Part shown: positions 55,954-64,000 of the stretch, one piece after another | How positions within the stretch are numbered: position 1 is the stretch's first letter | How the letters are laid out: each line of letters begins with the position of its first letter | DNA from: Flavobacterium psychraerolatum | GTDB lineage: Bacteria; Bacteroidota; Bacteroidia; Flavobacteriales; Flavobacteriaceae | DNA length: 64,000 nt | Assembly: GCF_025960985.1 (NCBI RefSeq) | Contig: NZ_JAOQMX010000016.1 | Coordinates: forward strand, 1-64,000 | Direction of reading: 5' to 3' | Notes under the pieces: generated by a model | What the model saw: the letters and a program-made list of their open reading frames with translations, nothing else | Databases searched by the model: none | What the model was told of the DNA's origin: nothing | Program-made: the position numbers and the translations under genes

Positions 55954-56180
55954 AAGATAGTTTTTTTTTTGAATTAGATTTATAAATCTAAAAATAATTA
56001 AGTATTTTTTTTAAGTTCAAGTTTATAGATAGTTATTCTTTGCTATAACAGCACATAGGAATTGAATTCTATATGGTATGTTAAGTATATGTTTTTGAGT
56101 TGTTTGCATTTAATTTTGTTTAAATTTATATTTATGTTTATATATTTAAGTCTCTTTTTGATTAATATATTTATTAAAAA

Positions 56181-56205
56181 TGCTATTTTTACCTAAGTAA
56201 TAGCA
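56181..56205. promoter_or_regulatory. Palindromic TACYTARGTA site upstream of the sensor kinase gene
   Basis: TGCTATT (56181-56187) and AATAGCA (56199-56205) are exact inverted repeats flanking TACCTAAGTA (56190-56199). It lies about 50 bases before the kinase start codon and suggests autoregulation. Confidence 0.6.
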
Positions 56206-56255
56206 TAAAAATTCTTATTTTTAAGAAGAGTTTGAATGATTCAATACAATAGCGG

Positions 56256-58070
56256 ATGGAAAAAAAAGTAAGCCAAGAACGATATAATAAAACCTTCAAG
56301 ACGTTTACAAAATTTTATATAATTGCCTTGTCTGTCATTGCATTAATATCAATTTTAAGTCAAGGTTTAATACAAGCGTACCTAAGCAATCAGGCAAATG
56401 ATTCGCATATTATTAATTATACCGCAAAATTGCGGACCTATAGTCAGTCATTGGCTAAGCTGGCTCTTTTGATAGAGAAAGGGAAAGATGTAGAAAACGA
56501 TCAACGGGAATTTAATAATACCTTGAAGCAGTGGCAAGCATTGCAGGAAGGATTGCTCAAGGGCAGTGAATTTTTGAATATTGAAAAAAATGATCGTGTA
56601 GAACTCGAAACAATGTATGAAATAATTGAAGAGCCTTATCAAGAAATTTTAAAAAGCGGTAATCAACTTATTTTTGAAATTAAAAATAATAAGAATCCGT
56701 CGCAAGAAAAAATTGGTGCGTTAGTAGACCGCATATTGGTTTATGAGAAATCATATCTACTCACTATGGATTTGATTGTATTTGATTATGATCGTTTTTC
56801 GCGTCAAAATTTGTTTAAATTAAAAAATATCGAATTCTGGCTTCTAGGTTTTTTACTTGTTGTACTACTTCTCGAAATCATCTTTATTTTTTACCCACTT
56901 TCCACTAGAATTCGACAAGTGATTACTGGGTTAACTATATCCGAGAATAAAGCCCATAACTTAGCCAACGAGTTGAAAATTGCAAACAAATCTTTTGAAG
57001 CGTCAAATAAGGAATTAAGCGAAACTACTTTTGCTTTAGAACGTGCTACTTATATGGTACGCACAGATGATAGAGGGATTATTTTGTATGCTAATGACCG
57101 ATATTGTCATGTTACACGCTACAATATGAGTGAACTAGTGGGTAAACCACTTTTTTATAATAGTTTTGGAAAAGAGGAGAGTGTTATTTATGAGCACATA
57201 AGAGATCCAGAGCGGAAAAAAGAAGTATGGCAAGGAGATGTATTTGACCATGCTTCAGATGGAACTGGTTTTTGGTTGGATGCTACCCTCATTCCTATAA
57301 TTGATAAAAAAGGTTGTGTTTATCAATATTTAATGGTTTCTAATGATATAACCAAACGTAAATTTACTGAAGAGGAACTAAAACGTGTTAATGAATTACA
57401 ACTAAGAGCTAAGCAAATAGAACAAAAGATAAAATCCTATTCAATTCTAGCAGGGCAAGAAAAAGAACGTACGCGTGTGGCCGCAGAAATTCATGATGGA
57501 ATTGGGCAAATGTTGACTAGTATGCGTATGCGTATGGAGATGCTTGTAACAAAGCATCCTAATATACAACAAGATATGGATCGTGTCAATTCATTATTAA
57601 AATCAATAATTGACGAAACTAGACGTATTTGCTCTGATTTGTTGCCGAGTGTTCTTGGTGACTTTGGTTTGAAATCGGCAACGTCAGAATTGCTTCGAAA
57701 TATTGAAGAAGAAGCTCAGATTGTTGTTATATTTGATGAAGAGATCAATCCTGAATTTTTAACCCAAGAGGTTGAAATGGGAGTGTACCGAATTTTACAA
57801 GAATCACTCAATAATATTGTGAAACATTCTAATACGCAAAGTATAGATATCTCGCTTTGTAACAATAGTGACAAGTTGGTAATGTCGATTACGGATTATG
57901 GTAAAGGATTTAATTATATCGAAAAATCTCTATATGAAGTAGATAAAACCCGAAAAAATAATGGGTTACGAATTATGAAAGAAAGAGCAGAAATCATTGG
58001 GGGTAAGCTCAAAATAGAATCAGTAAAAAATGAAGGAACTACGGTTCGCTTAGAAGTTAATTTAACATGA
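56256..58070 (+). CDS. Sensor histidine kinase with NarX-like periplasmic domain and PAS domain
   Basis: 604 residues. Membrane helices lie at about 20-42 and 194-213 and enclose a helical periplasmic domain of the PilJ/NarX type (TAKLRTYSQSLAKLALLIEK, about 56-75). A PAS domain follows (about 255-370, TDDRGIILYANDRYCHVTRY), then HisKA_3 with phosphoacceptor His at about 413 (VAAEIHDGIGQML) and an ATPase domain (about 500-604, EVGVYR, NGLRIMKERAEIIGG). It overlaps the regulator gene by 4 bp. It probably senses a nitrogen compound for the adjacent catabolic genes. Confidence 0.88.
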   Translation: MEKKVSQERYNKTFKTFTKFYIIALSVIALISILSQGLIQAYLSNQANDSHIINYTAKLRTYSQSLAKLALLIEKGKDVENDQREFNNTLKQWQALQEGLLKGSEFLNIEKNDRVELETMYEIIEEPYQEILKSGNQLIFEIKNNKNPSQEKIGALVDRILVYEKSYLLTMDLIVFDYDRFSRQNLFKLKNIEFWLLGFLLVVLLLEIIFIFYPLSTRIRQVITGLTISENKAHNLANELKIANKSFEASNKELSETTFALERATYMVRTDDRGIILYANDRYCHVTRYNMSELVGKPLFYNSFGKEESVIYEHIRDPERKKEVWQGDVFDHASDGTGFWLDATLIPIIDKKGCVYQYLMVSNDITKRKFTEEELKRVNELQLRAKQIEQKIKSYSILAGQEKERTRVAAEIHDGIGQMLTSMRMRMEMLVTKHPNIQQDMDRVNSLLKSIIDETRRICSDLLPSVLGDFGLKSATSELLRNIEEEAQIVVIFDEEINPEFLTQEVEMGVYRILQESLNNIVKHSNTQSIDISLCNNSDKLVMSITDYGKGFNYIEKSLYEVDKTRKNNGLRIMKERAEIIGGKLKIESVKNEGTTVRLEVNLT

Positions 58071-58720
58071 AAACTATAAAAATTATATTAGCAGATGATC
58101 ATGAAATTTTTCGTAATGGTCTTAGTACATTAATAAGTAATGAGCCAGATATGAAAGTAGTTGGTGAGGCTTCAGATGGGGAACAAGTTATTGATATGGT
58201 CAAACATTTGGAACCAGATGTTTTAATTTTGGATATTAGAATGCCAAAATTAAACGGAATCGATACGGCTAAAAAGTTATTGAACAAAAGTCCACACCTG
58301 AGAATTTTAATATTTTCGCTCTATGATAATGAAGATTATGTTTTACAAGCATTACACATGGGGGCAAAAGGTTATTTACTAAAAGACACCAGTAATAAAA
58401 TATTCTTAGACGCCATAAGAGCTGTGGATAACGATCAGTTTTATTATATTGGTGATGTGTCAAATAGTGTGATTAAACACTTTAAAAACCAAAATCAACC
58501 AGAGGTTAATCTTCAGGATAATAATGTGTTATCTGAAAATCTTTCGAAAAAAGAAAAGGAAATTATAAATTTAATTATCGAAGGTAAAAACAGTAAAGAG
58601 ATTGCGGATGTTTTGGGGAATAGTGTACGTACAATTGATGCACATCGCTATAATATTATTAAAAAATTTGGTACCCGAAGTATAGAGGAAGCCATTGTAA
58701 TTATTAATAAGATGAATTAA
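58067..58720 (+). CDS. NarL/LuxR-type response regulator
   Basis: 217 residues. The receiver domain has Asp10-Asp11, phosphoacceptor near Asp56 (LILDIRMPKLNGI) and the Lys in GYLLKDTSN. The LuxR-type helix-turn-helix (about 150-215) has LSKKEKEIINLIIEGKNSKEIADV and SVRTIDAHRYNI. NarL-type domains favour TAC-containing half-sites, and TACYTARGTA motifs are spread through the adjacent promoters, so it likely activates this cluster. Confidence 0.9.
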   Translation: MKTIKIILADDHEIFRNGLSTLISNEPDMKVVGEASDGEQVIDMVKHLEPDVLILDIRMPKLNGIDTAKKLLNKSPHLRILIFSLYDNEDYVLQALHMGAKGYLLKDTSNKIFLDAIRAVDNDQFYYIGDVSNSVIKHFKNQNQPEVNLQDNNVLSENLSKKEKEIINLIIEGKNSKEIADVLGNSVRTIDAHRYNIIKKFGTRSIEEAIVIINKMN

Positions 58721-58738
58721 TTCCAATTGATCAATAGT

Positions 58739-58779
58739 AAAAACACCCCCATTGTAATAAATACGTTGGGGGTGTTTTT
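58739..58779. terminator. Bidirectional terminator
   Basis: AAAAACACCCCCA (58739-58751) pairs exactly with 58767-58779, with T and A runs outside. It lies between the converging regulator and outer-membrane protein genes. Confidence 0.88.
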
Positions 58780-58787
58780 TATGTGTT

Positions 58788-59510
58788 TTAAAATACACTT
58801 AGTCGAACCATTACACTCAAGAGATCTAGTTGGGTGTGATAACTCAAAGTGCCAGTTAAAGGTAGATTATTGCCGCTTGCAACTTTTACTTCTTTATAAA
58901 TGTTGAAGCCTATATTGAGTAGTCCAGCACTTGTTGCAGCTTGCCAATCGGGACTTTTATTAAAAACTCCACCTACAAAGGGTTCAAAGGTCATCTGGTT
59001 AACTTTTAAGCTATATCCAGCTTCAAAATACGTTGAATTTTCAACGTCATTTACTATATTCATGGAGGTGTAAATTCTTAAAGGAATTTTATCACCTAAA
59101 TATTGAAAACCCAATTCTGTGATATGAGAAAAACTACCATCATGCCGTCTGTAATCACTTAATTTAACGCCATCATATGGATAATAATAGTGGCTTAAAG
59201 TAGGGCTGATTGTACCAATTTTTGTGTCAATATCATAGCTAAGAACAGTCATGATATTATTGAACTCGTATTTGAGGCTGTAAGATCCTAAAAAACTTAA
59301 TTTCAATTTATCATAATTCAAAATGACACTAGGTTGTAAATTAGGCCCTTTGTCTAGTGGTACACCACGCCAGATATAATTATTTAGAATATCAATACCA
59401 GTATTAACGTTGAATTTTTTTTCTACTGTAGTAGAGTCTGTTGTTTGTGCATTAATTGTGTAGCAAAATACAGCTGTCAAAATATAGGAAAATAATTTTT
59501 GCTTTTTCAT
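58788..59510 (-). CDS. Predicted outer-membrane beta-barrel protein
   Basis: 240 residues with a signal peptide (ending TINAQ) and about ten amphipathic strands. The start of the mature part, NTGIDILNNYIWRGVPLDKG, is like the 'xSDYxxRGxSxS' opening of the TorF/Gcw-type porin-like family, and the C-terminal strand ends in Phe (VMVRLSVF). Its position inside the nitrogen cluster suggests a passive channel for the substrate; this is inference only. Confidence 0.7.
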   Translation of the reverse strand: MKKQKLFSYILTAVFCYTINAQTTDSTTVEKKFNVNTGIDILNNYIWRGVPLDKGPNLQPSVILNYDKLKLSFLGSYSLKYEFNNIMTVLSYDIDTKIGTISPTLSHYYYPYDGVKLSDYRRHDGSFSHITELGFQYLGDKIPLRIYTSMNIVNDVENSTYFEAGYSLKVNQMTFEPFVGGVFNKSPDWQAATSAGLLNIGFNIYKEVKVASGNNLPLTGTLSYHTQLDLLSVMVRLSVF

Positions 59511-59650
59511 AGTTTTAAATTTTAGGATCTATAATTCAGTTTTGTTTTTTTAAAATATGCGTAATTTTAGGCAATAGATAGCTAGTAGGATTGCTCCAGT
59601 TTTTTTGATAATTAAGATTATTAGGTAGTCTTTAAAAAAGAATAACGTAT

Positions 59651-60883
59651 TTAAAAGGGCAAAATTAATTGCTTAGATTCCCATAGCACCATCATTTGAC
59701 CATCAATAGTGCTTTCTGCCACGATAGCTGGTTTTTCTAAGCTCAGTGTTCTTTTATTGATTTTTATTATTCCTGCGGGCGAATTAAATACTAGTCCTGC
59801 AAGTTTTGCTTTAACGGCATTGGGTTCAAAAGTTAGTGCGAGTTCAACGGCTTTCTTCCATAAAAAAACACCATTATATATTTTAGAAATCTCTTCTCCT
59901 GTTACGCGATCAATACCATCAGGTAATTCATTTATAGCACTATATAGTTTAAAATCACTTACAAATCGAATATTATTTTCTGCGTCTACTGATTGAAAGT
60001 AATTTCTACAAAAATAATGACCAATATTAAATTCGGCAGACATTTTCATTAGTTCATCTTCAGAAATTGTAAAAGACATTATAGGACAATTTAATGAGGA
60101 CAAGCCTTGATTGGTAAACTCTTTAAAAAAAACAATATTTGTATTGCCTTTCATCGTGTTTAATATGCACGTTTTTCCATTTGATACTATTTTTTTAACA
60201 TTAACTATTACTTCAGAAATATTGTCTTTTTGGGGGGTAAGCAGAATAGGATGAATGTTTGCATATGGTACTTTTTTTTGAGACAGATACTTTTTAATTA
60301 ATTTATTGGCTTCCAGAGAATAAGAGTCATTTGTTCCTAAAATAATGTAATTAGTGTATAATGAATTTTTATTCTTAAATAAGTAATTAATACCAGGGTA
60401 TAATAATTGATTAGGTGATGAACCCAATTTTATAGTAGTTGTATTTCTTTCTTTAGCATTATAATCGGCCAAATCAAATACTAATCCGTCTGATGATTCA
60501 TTCTTAGTTCGATTATGATTTATTATAATTTTGGGAACAAAGCAAAATAGAGTAACAACATTTTCTTTATTAAATAATTCCGACACATTAGTATTATAAA
60601 AACGATCATCGGATTCGTTGTTTATAGCTGCAATTTCAATTTGTTTTCCCAATAATCCTCCATCATTATTGATTTCTTCAACCGCCATAGCCATTGCATC
60701 ATGCACAGATTTCTGACTGATGGCCCAATCTCCCGTCTTTGCATACAGTAATCCAATTTTTATCGTGTTGGGACTAGGGTCAGCTACATTTTTTTTTATA
60801 ACTATAAATAAGGTAGCAATCACAGTTAGCGAAATAAATGCAAAGACTGTATATGTAACTTGTTTAGGATATATAGGCATCAT
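59651..60883 (-). CDS. Membrane-anchored UrtA/AmiC-like binding protein
   Basis: 410 residues. An N-terminal membrane helix (TYTVFAFISLTVIATLFIVI) without signal-peptidase or lipobox site is followed by a type I periplasmic-binding fold (KIGLLYAKTGDWAISQKSV, INNDGGLLGKQIE). This resembles UrtA, FmdD and AmiC, which bind urea or short amides. No branched-chain-type permease or ATPase genes accompany it, and the nearby ABC system has its own binding protein. A receptor role feeding the sensor kinase is possible. One TACTTAAGCA site lies 53 bases upstream. Confidence 0.8.
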   Translation of the reverse strand: MMPIYPKQVTYTVFAFISLTVIATLFIVIKKNVADPSPNTIKIGLLYAKTGDWAISQKSVHDAMAMAVEEINNDGGLLGKQIEIAAINNESDDRFYNTNVSELFNKENVVTLFCFVPKIIINHNRTKNESSDGLVFDLADYNAKERNTTTIKLGSSPNQLLYPGINYLFKNKNSLYTNYIILGTNDSYSLEANKLIKKYLSQKKVPYANIHPILLTPQKDNISEVIVNVKKIVSNGKTCILNTMKGNTNIVFFKEFTNQGLSSLNCPIMSFTISEDELMKMSAEFNIGHYFCRNYFQSVDAENNIRFVSDFKLYSAINELPDGIDRVTGEEISKIYNGVFLWKKAVELALTFEPNAVKAKLAGLVFNSPAGIIKINKRTLSLEKPAIVAESTIDGQMMVLWESKQLILPF

Positions 60884-60935
60884 TAATTTTGAAATTTTTT
60901 ACTTCGAAAGTACGATATTCTCTAATATTTAAAAA

Positions 60936-60945
60936 TACTTAAGCA
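60936..60945. promoter_or_regulatory. TACYTARGTA-type site upstream of the UrtA-like gene
   Basis: TACTTAAGCA (one mismatch), followed by ATAGTATAAAAA, which parallels the ATAGCATAAAAA flank of the site before the kinase gene. It is 53 bases upstream of the start codon. The remainder of the 60884-61295 gap is AT-rich and has no gene. Confidence 0.5.
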
Positions 60946-61215
60946 ATAGTATAAAAAAATTTTGATTTGAAACAAAAATTTCGAAAAATTTTGTAATTAA
61001 AGTTGTTTAATGCATTTAATATAGGTTTTTTCTTTATTGTAAAAATTGATTATTTTACAATAAAATGATTACTATGTCAATTTATTTTTACTGTTTTTTA
61101 TATTTGATTAACTATAATATAATGAATAGCATGTTCGTGATATTTTTTTTGTCAATATATATACGTAAAAGGATAATATTACTATATTCGATAAAATTGA
61201 TAAAAATTAACAAAT

Positions 61216-61225
61216 TACTTAGGTA
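61216..61225. promoter_or_regulatory. TACYTARGTA-type site upstream of the ABC operon (distal)
   Basis: TACTTAGGTA, an exact match. It occupies the place where a -33 TTTG would stand relative to the TATATTTG -7 box, which suits an activator that replaces the missing -33 contact. Confidence 0.6.
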
Positions 61226-61242
61226 GTATGTAAAAACATTTC

Positions 61243-61250
61243 TATATTTG
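61243..61250 (+). promoter_or_regulatory. -7 box of the ABC importer operon
   Basis: TATATTTG, exact TAnnTTTG, 45 bases before the binding-protein start codon. No TTTG or TTG lies 19-20 bases upstream. A second site (TGCTTAGGTA, 61249-61258) overlaps its end. Confidence 0.6.
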
Positions 61251-61258
61251 CTTAGGTA
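61249..61258. promoter_or_regulatory. TACYTARGTA-type site upstream of the ABC operon (proximal)
   Basis: TGCTTAGGTA, one mismatch, centred 33 bp from the distal site (about three helical turns). Confidence 0.45.
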
Positions 61259-61295
61259 TTAAAATCTATAATGATTCAAATTTAAAATATGAAAT

Positions 61296-62393
61296 ATGAA
61301 AAAATTAAATAGTGTTACAAGAGTAATTGTTTTTTTATTGATAGTTTCACTTACTGTAGCTTGTGGAAAAGGCGATAAAAAAGATTCTTCTGGATTAGAA
61401 AGTAAGAAAAAAACATTTAAAATCGCTTGGTCAATTTATTCTGGTTGGCAACCTTGGGATTATGCAAATCAATCTAAAATTTTAAAAAAATGGGGAGAAA
61501 AATACGGAATAGAAATTGAATTAATTAAAATGGATTATATCGCATCGATTGAAGCCTACGTTGCTGGCCAAGTTGATGGATGTGTAATGACAAATATGGA
61601 AGCGTTAGACATGCCAGCGTCTGCAGGTATCGCTAGTACAGCAATAATTTTAGGGGATTATTCTAATGGAAATGATGCATTGCTTACGAGGGATAATTTA
61701 CAAATTGAAGATTTAATGGGTAAAGAAGTTAATCTAGTGGAGTTATCGGTATCTCACTATTTGTTTTCGAGGGCACTTGACAAAAAAGGCATGAAGGAAT
61801 CTGATGTAAAGATTGTAAATACAAGTGATTCTGATATTGCTCCAGCTTTTATTTCAAATAAAGAATTGAAAGCAGTAGTTACTTGGAATCCGTTGGTAAT
61901 GAAAATTAAAGAAGAAAAAGATGTTAAGCAAATTTTTTCTTCTGCATCAATTCCAGGTGAAATAATAGATTTGATGGTAGTGAATACAGATGTTTTGAAT
62001 GCTAACCCCGAAATCGGAAATGCTTTAGTAGGAACATGGTATGAAGTCATGGGAATAATGAAGCAAGAAAACAAAACTGCAGATGATGCCCTAACAATTA
62101 TGGCTGAGTCAGGTGGTTCTACTTTGCAAGAGTATAAAGATCAACTCAAAACAACGGCTTTGTTCTACACTTCTAAGAGTGCTATCAATTATGTAAAAAG
62201 TAAGGAGATTGTAAAAAACATGGATTACATCAGGAAATTTTGTTTCTCTCATGGTTTATTAGGTGAAAATGCTAGTTCATTTGACCAAGTAGGTATTCAG
62301 TATCCAGATGGTAGTGTTCAAGGTGATAAGAATAATATCAAACTTTACTTTGATGCTAGTTATATGGAAAAGGTAGCAAACGATAAATTATAA
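61296..62393 (+). CDS. ABC transporter binding lipoprotein (NitT/TauT type, guanidine/urea cluster)
   Basis: 365 residues with a lipoprotein signal (SLTVACGKGDKK). The fold is the SsuA/THI5 type (FKIAWSIYSGWQPWDYANQ, YVAGQVDGCVMTN). The 'IxYSxWxGWxPW' start is characteristic of the binding protein found next to urea-carboxylase genes. It would present the substrate, probably guanidine, to the permease. First gene of the importer operon. Confidence 0.88.
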   Translation: MKKLNSVTRVIVFLLIVSLTVACGKGDKKDSSGLESKKKTFKIAWSIYSGWQPWDYANQSKILKKWGEKYGIEIELIKMDYIASIEAYVAGQVDGCVMTNMEALDMPASAGIASTAIILGDYSNGNDALLTRDNLQIEDLMGKEVNLVELSVSHYLFSRALDKKGMKESDVKIVNTSDSDIAPAFISNKELKAVVTWNPLVMKIKEEKDVKQIFSSASIPGEIIDLMVVNTDVLNANPEIGNALVGTWYEVMGIMKQENKTADDALTIMAESGGSTLQEYKDQLKTTALFYTSKSAINYVKSKEIVKNMDYIRKFCFSHGLLGENASSFDQVGIQYPDGSVQGDKNNIKLYFDASYMEKVANDKL

Positions 62394-62412
62394 ATCATTA
62401 AAAACGCATAGT

Positions 62413-63213
62413 ATGATAACTTCAAATAAAAACGCAATCAAGTGGAAAGATAGTTTTTTATCGATTCTTTTATTCTTGGTAGTCCTGTTACTGTATCAAT
62501 TTTTTTCTCATCAAAGACATTTAATAAATCCAGCAGATAAGTTGCTTCCAACATTTAGTCAAATCATAGATGCCTTTAACCGTTCGACATTTATTCCTGA
62601 TAGGTCGGGTACCTATAGACTCTGGGAAGATTCTGTAGCAAGTGGTAGAAGAATTTATATAAGTTTGATTTTTATTTTCGCTGGAATTCTTTTTGGTGTT
62701 TATATGGGGTCTTTCAAAATTCTTGACAAGTTGTTTTATAAGTTTTTCTTGTTTTTTGACAAAATTCCAGCTTTAGCCATATTGCCTATTTTATTTATTG
62801 TATTTGGTTTGGGCGAAGTTTCTAAGATTGCACTTATTGTAATTGGAGTAGTACCCACTATTATTTTGGATACTTATTTAAAAGTCAAGGCATTTCCTCA
62901 AGAGCAATTGGTAAAAGCGATAACGATGGGCTCTAGTAAAACTCAAACGATTTTTAAAATTATTTTACCAAAAATATTTCCAATGGCGTTGGATAGTGTA
63001 CGCCTTAATTTTAAAGCAGTTATTTTATTTCTTATTTCTGGTGAAGCTTTGGCGGCCACAGAGGGTTTAGGTTATAGAATCTTTGTAGTAAGAAGATATA
63101 TGGCTATGGACAGTATTATTTCTTATGTAATCTGGATAGGGATTTTGTCGCTATTAGTAGACGTCGCTATTTGTTTCTGGCTAAAGAAATCCTATTCATG
63201 GTACAATAAATAA
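62413..63213 (+). CDS. ABC transporter permease (NitT/TauT type)
   Basis: 266 residues, about six membrane helices, with the cytoplasmic EAA-type loop VKAITMGSSKTQTIFKIILP that contacts the ATPase. An unusually long polar segment (about 36-70) separates the first helix from the rest. It lies 19 bp after the binding-protein gene and 2 bp before the ATPase gene, so the three are one operon. Confidence 0.9.
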   Translation: MITSNKNAIKWKDSFLSILLFLVVLLLYQFFSHQRHLINPADKLLPTFSQIIDAFNRSTFIPDRSGTYRLWEDSVASGRRIYISLIFIFAGILFGVYMGSFKILDKLFYKFFLFFDKIPALAILPILFIVFGLGEVSKIALIVIGVVPTIILDTYLKVKAFPQEQLVKAITMGSSKTQTIFKIILPKIFPMALDSVRLNFKAVILFLISGEALAATEGLGYRIFVVRRYMAMDSIISYVIWIGILSLLVDVAICFWLKKSYSWYNK

Positions 63214-63215
63214 AA

Positions 63216-64000
63216 ATGAAAATTATGGAAAGCAAGTATATCTTAGAATTAAAAGACATTAAGCAAGAATATCTCGACCAAACAAATCAAAGTTTTACTG
63301 TATTAACCAATATCAATATCAAAATTAGAGAGGGTGAATTTGTGACTATTGTTGGACCAACAGGTTGTGGTAAATCAACACTCCTGAGAATGATTCTTGG
63401 ATCAGAGAAACCATCAAACGGAAAAGTCTTAATGGAAGGAAAGCAAGTAGACAAACCCGACAGAGACAGAGGAGTCGTTTTTCAAAAATACAGTTTGTTT
63501 GATAATTTAACAGTAAGAGATAATGTTAGGATAGGACTAGAATTAGAAAACCATAGTCTTTGGCAGAATTTAGCCAATAGTATTTTTCCTAATTGGAAGT
63601 TGGAAGATTATAATGATTTAGTCCATATATATTTAAAGAAAGTAAACTTACAGGATCATGCGGACAAATTTCCACACCAGTTGTCAGGAGGTATGAGGCA
63701 AAGGGTTGCCATTGCTCAAGCAATGATCATGAAGCCCAAAGTATTACTTATGGATGAGCCTTTTGGAGCTTTAGATGCAGGAACCAAAGAACAAATGCAT
63801 GCTTTTATGCTAGAACAATGGAAAGAAACGGGGCAAACCATATTATTTGTAACACATGATTTAGAGGAAGCAATTTATCTAGGTACTAGAGTAATCGTTC
63901 TATCACAATATTATAATGGAGCCAATGGCGCAAAGATTGTAAAAGATCTTGACAACAATTGGACTAAAGATAAAGGTTTAGGAATTAAAGATGAACCACA
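63216..64000 (+). CDS. ABC transporter ATP-binding protein (3' end outside window)
   Basis: Starts 2 bp after the permease stop and is still open at the window edge (about 261 codons). Walker A is GPTGCGKSTLL, signature LSGGMRQRVAIAQ, Walker B VLLMDEPFGALD and the H-loop FVTHDLEEAI. It resembles NitT/TauT ATPases. An insertion of about 25 residues before the signature (after NHSLWQNLANSIFPNW) is longer than in typical members. It energises the importer. Confidence 0.92.
   Translation, partial: MKIMESKYILELKDIKQEYLDQTNQSFTVLTNINIKIREGEFVTIVGPTGCGKSTLLRMILGSEKPSNGKVLMEGKQVDKPDRDRGVVFQKYSLFDNLTVRDNVRIGLELENHSLWQNLANSIFPNWKLEDYNDLVHIYLKKVNLQDHADKFPHQLSGGMRQRVAIAQAMIMKPKVLLMDEPFGALDAGTKEQMHAFMLEQWKETGQTILFVTHDLEEAIYLGTRVIVLSQYYNGANGAKIVKDLDNNWTKDKGLGIKDEP

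Noticed and set aside
55887..56255. Guanidine-I (ykkC) riboswitch upstream of the UAAP1 operon or kinase gene
   Set aside because: I could not find the conserved loop sequences or a GC-containing stem; the gap is AT-rich. A covariance-model search (for example Infernal with the guanidine-I model) would settle it; a significant hit would overturn this.
60884..61295. Riboswitch or small RNA in the gap between the UrtA-like gene and the ABC operon
   Set aside because: No stable GC-rich inverted repeats; the only structure I see is the -7 box and the TACYTARGTA sites.

Overview
The window reads as a low-GC chromosome segment of a gliding-type Flavobacteriaceae (Bacteroidota), close to Flavobacterium. 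The evidence is a type IX secretion C-terminal sorting signal, the gliding lipoprotein GldH, a complete bat (aerotolerance) operon, TonB-dependent receptors, DUF6503 and DUF2490 proteins, and several promoters of the Bacteroidota TTTG-N19-TAnnTTTG type. I see no tRNA, rRNA, CRISPR array or complete insertion sequence. The only mobile-element trace is the tail of an IS1595-like transposase at the left edge.

Layout. 1-2768: transposase tail and a frameshifted secreted M4 metalloprotease. 3195-12533: minus-strand moxR-DUF58-BatD-like-batA-batB-batC-batD-batE operon. 12748-16420: SDR oxidoreductase, AlbA-domain protein and a 3-oxoacid CoA-transferase pair. 16564-22294: housekeeping block (penicillin-binding protein 1A, gldH, ricT, trhO). 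22561-29158: small envelope proteins, a histidine kinase/OmpR-type regulator pair, a ferredoxin, a bacilliredoxin and a beta-trefoil protein.

29172-45328 is a metal-homeostasis region. It holds a thioredoxin/TonB receptor pair, a second TonB receptor with a lipoprotein, a small His/Cys protein, a MerC-like protein, FolE, a 45-codon remnant of a COG0523 metallochaperone, a Fur-family regulator (probably Zur), an Nramp-USP transporter with a DtxR-family regulator, and feoA-feoB with a 41-aa FeoB-associated protein. Three operator-like motif types can be read here: GCAA-N5-TTGC pairs around the zur and small-protein promoters, TTTAG-N6-CTAAA at the Nramp and TonB promoters, and AAATGA-N6-TCATTT at feoA.

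45484-64000: Sco1, a decayed EamA-type transporter, an epimerase-like protein, biotin synthase, and a large nitrogen-acquisition cluster. The cluster has a biotin-dependent 'urea carboxylase', allophanate hydrolase, two DUF1989 proteins, a NarX/NarL-like sensor-regulator pair, an outer-membrane protein, a membrane-anchored UrtA-like binding protein, and a NitT/TauT-type ABC importer whose ATPase runs off the right edge. From what is known of this gene set, it is better read as guanidine degradation (guanidine carboxylase, carboxyguanidine deiminase, allophanate hydrolase) than urea degradation. A near-palindromic 10-mer, TACYTARGTA, recurs upstream of four transcription units in this cluster and is a strong candidate for the response regulator's operator. 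This cluster and the Zur-type promoter pair are the most interesting parts of the window.
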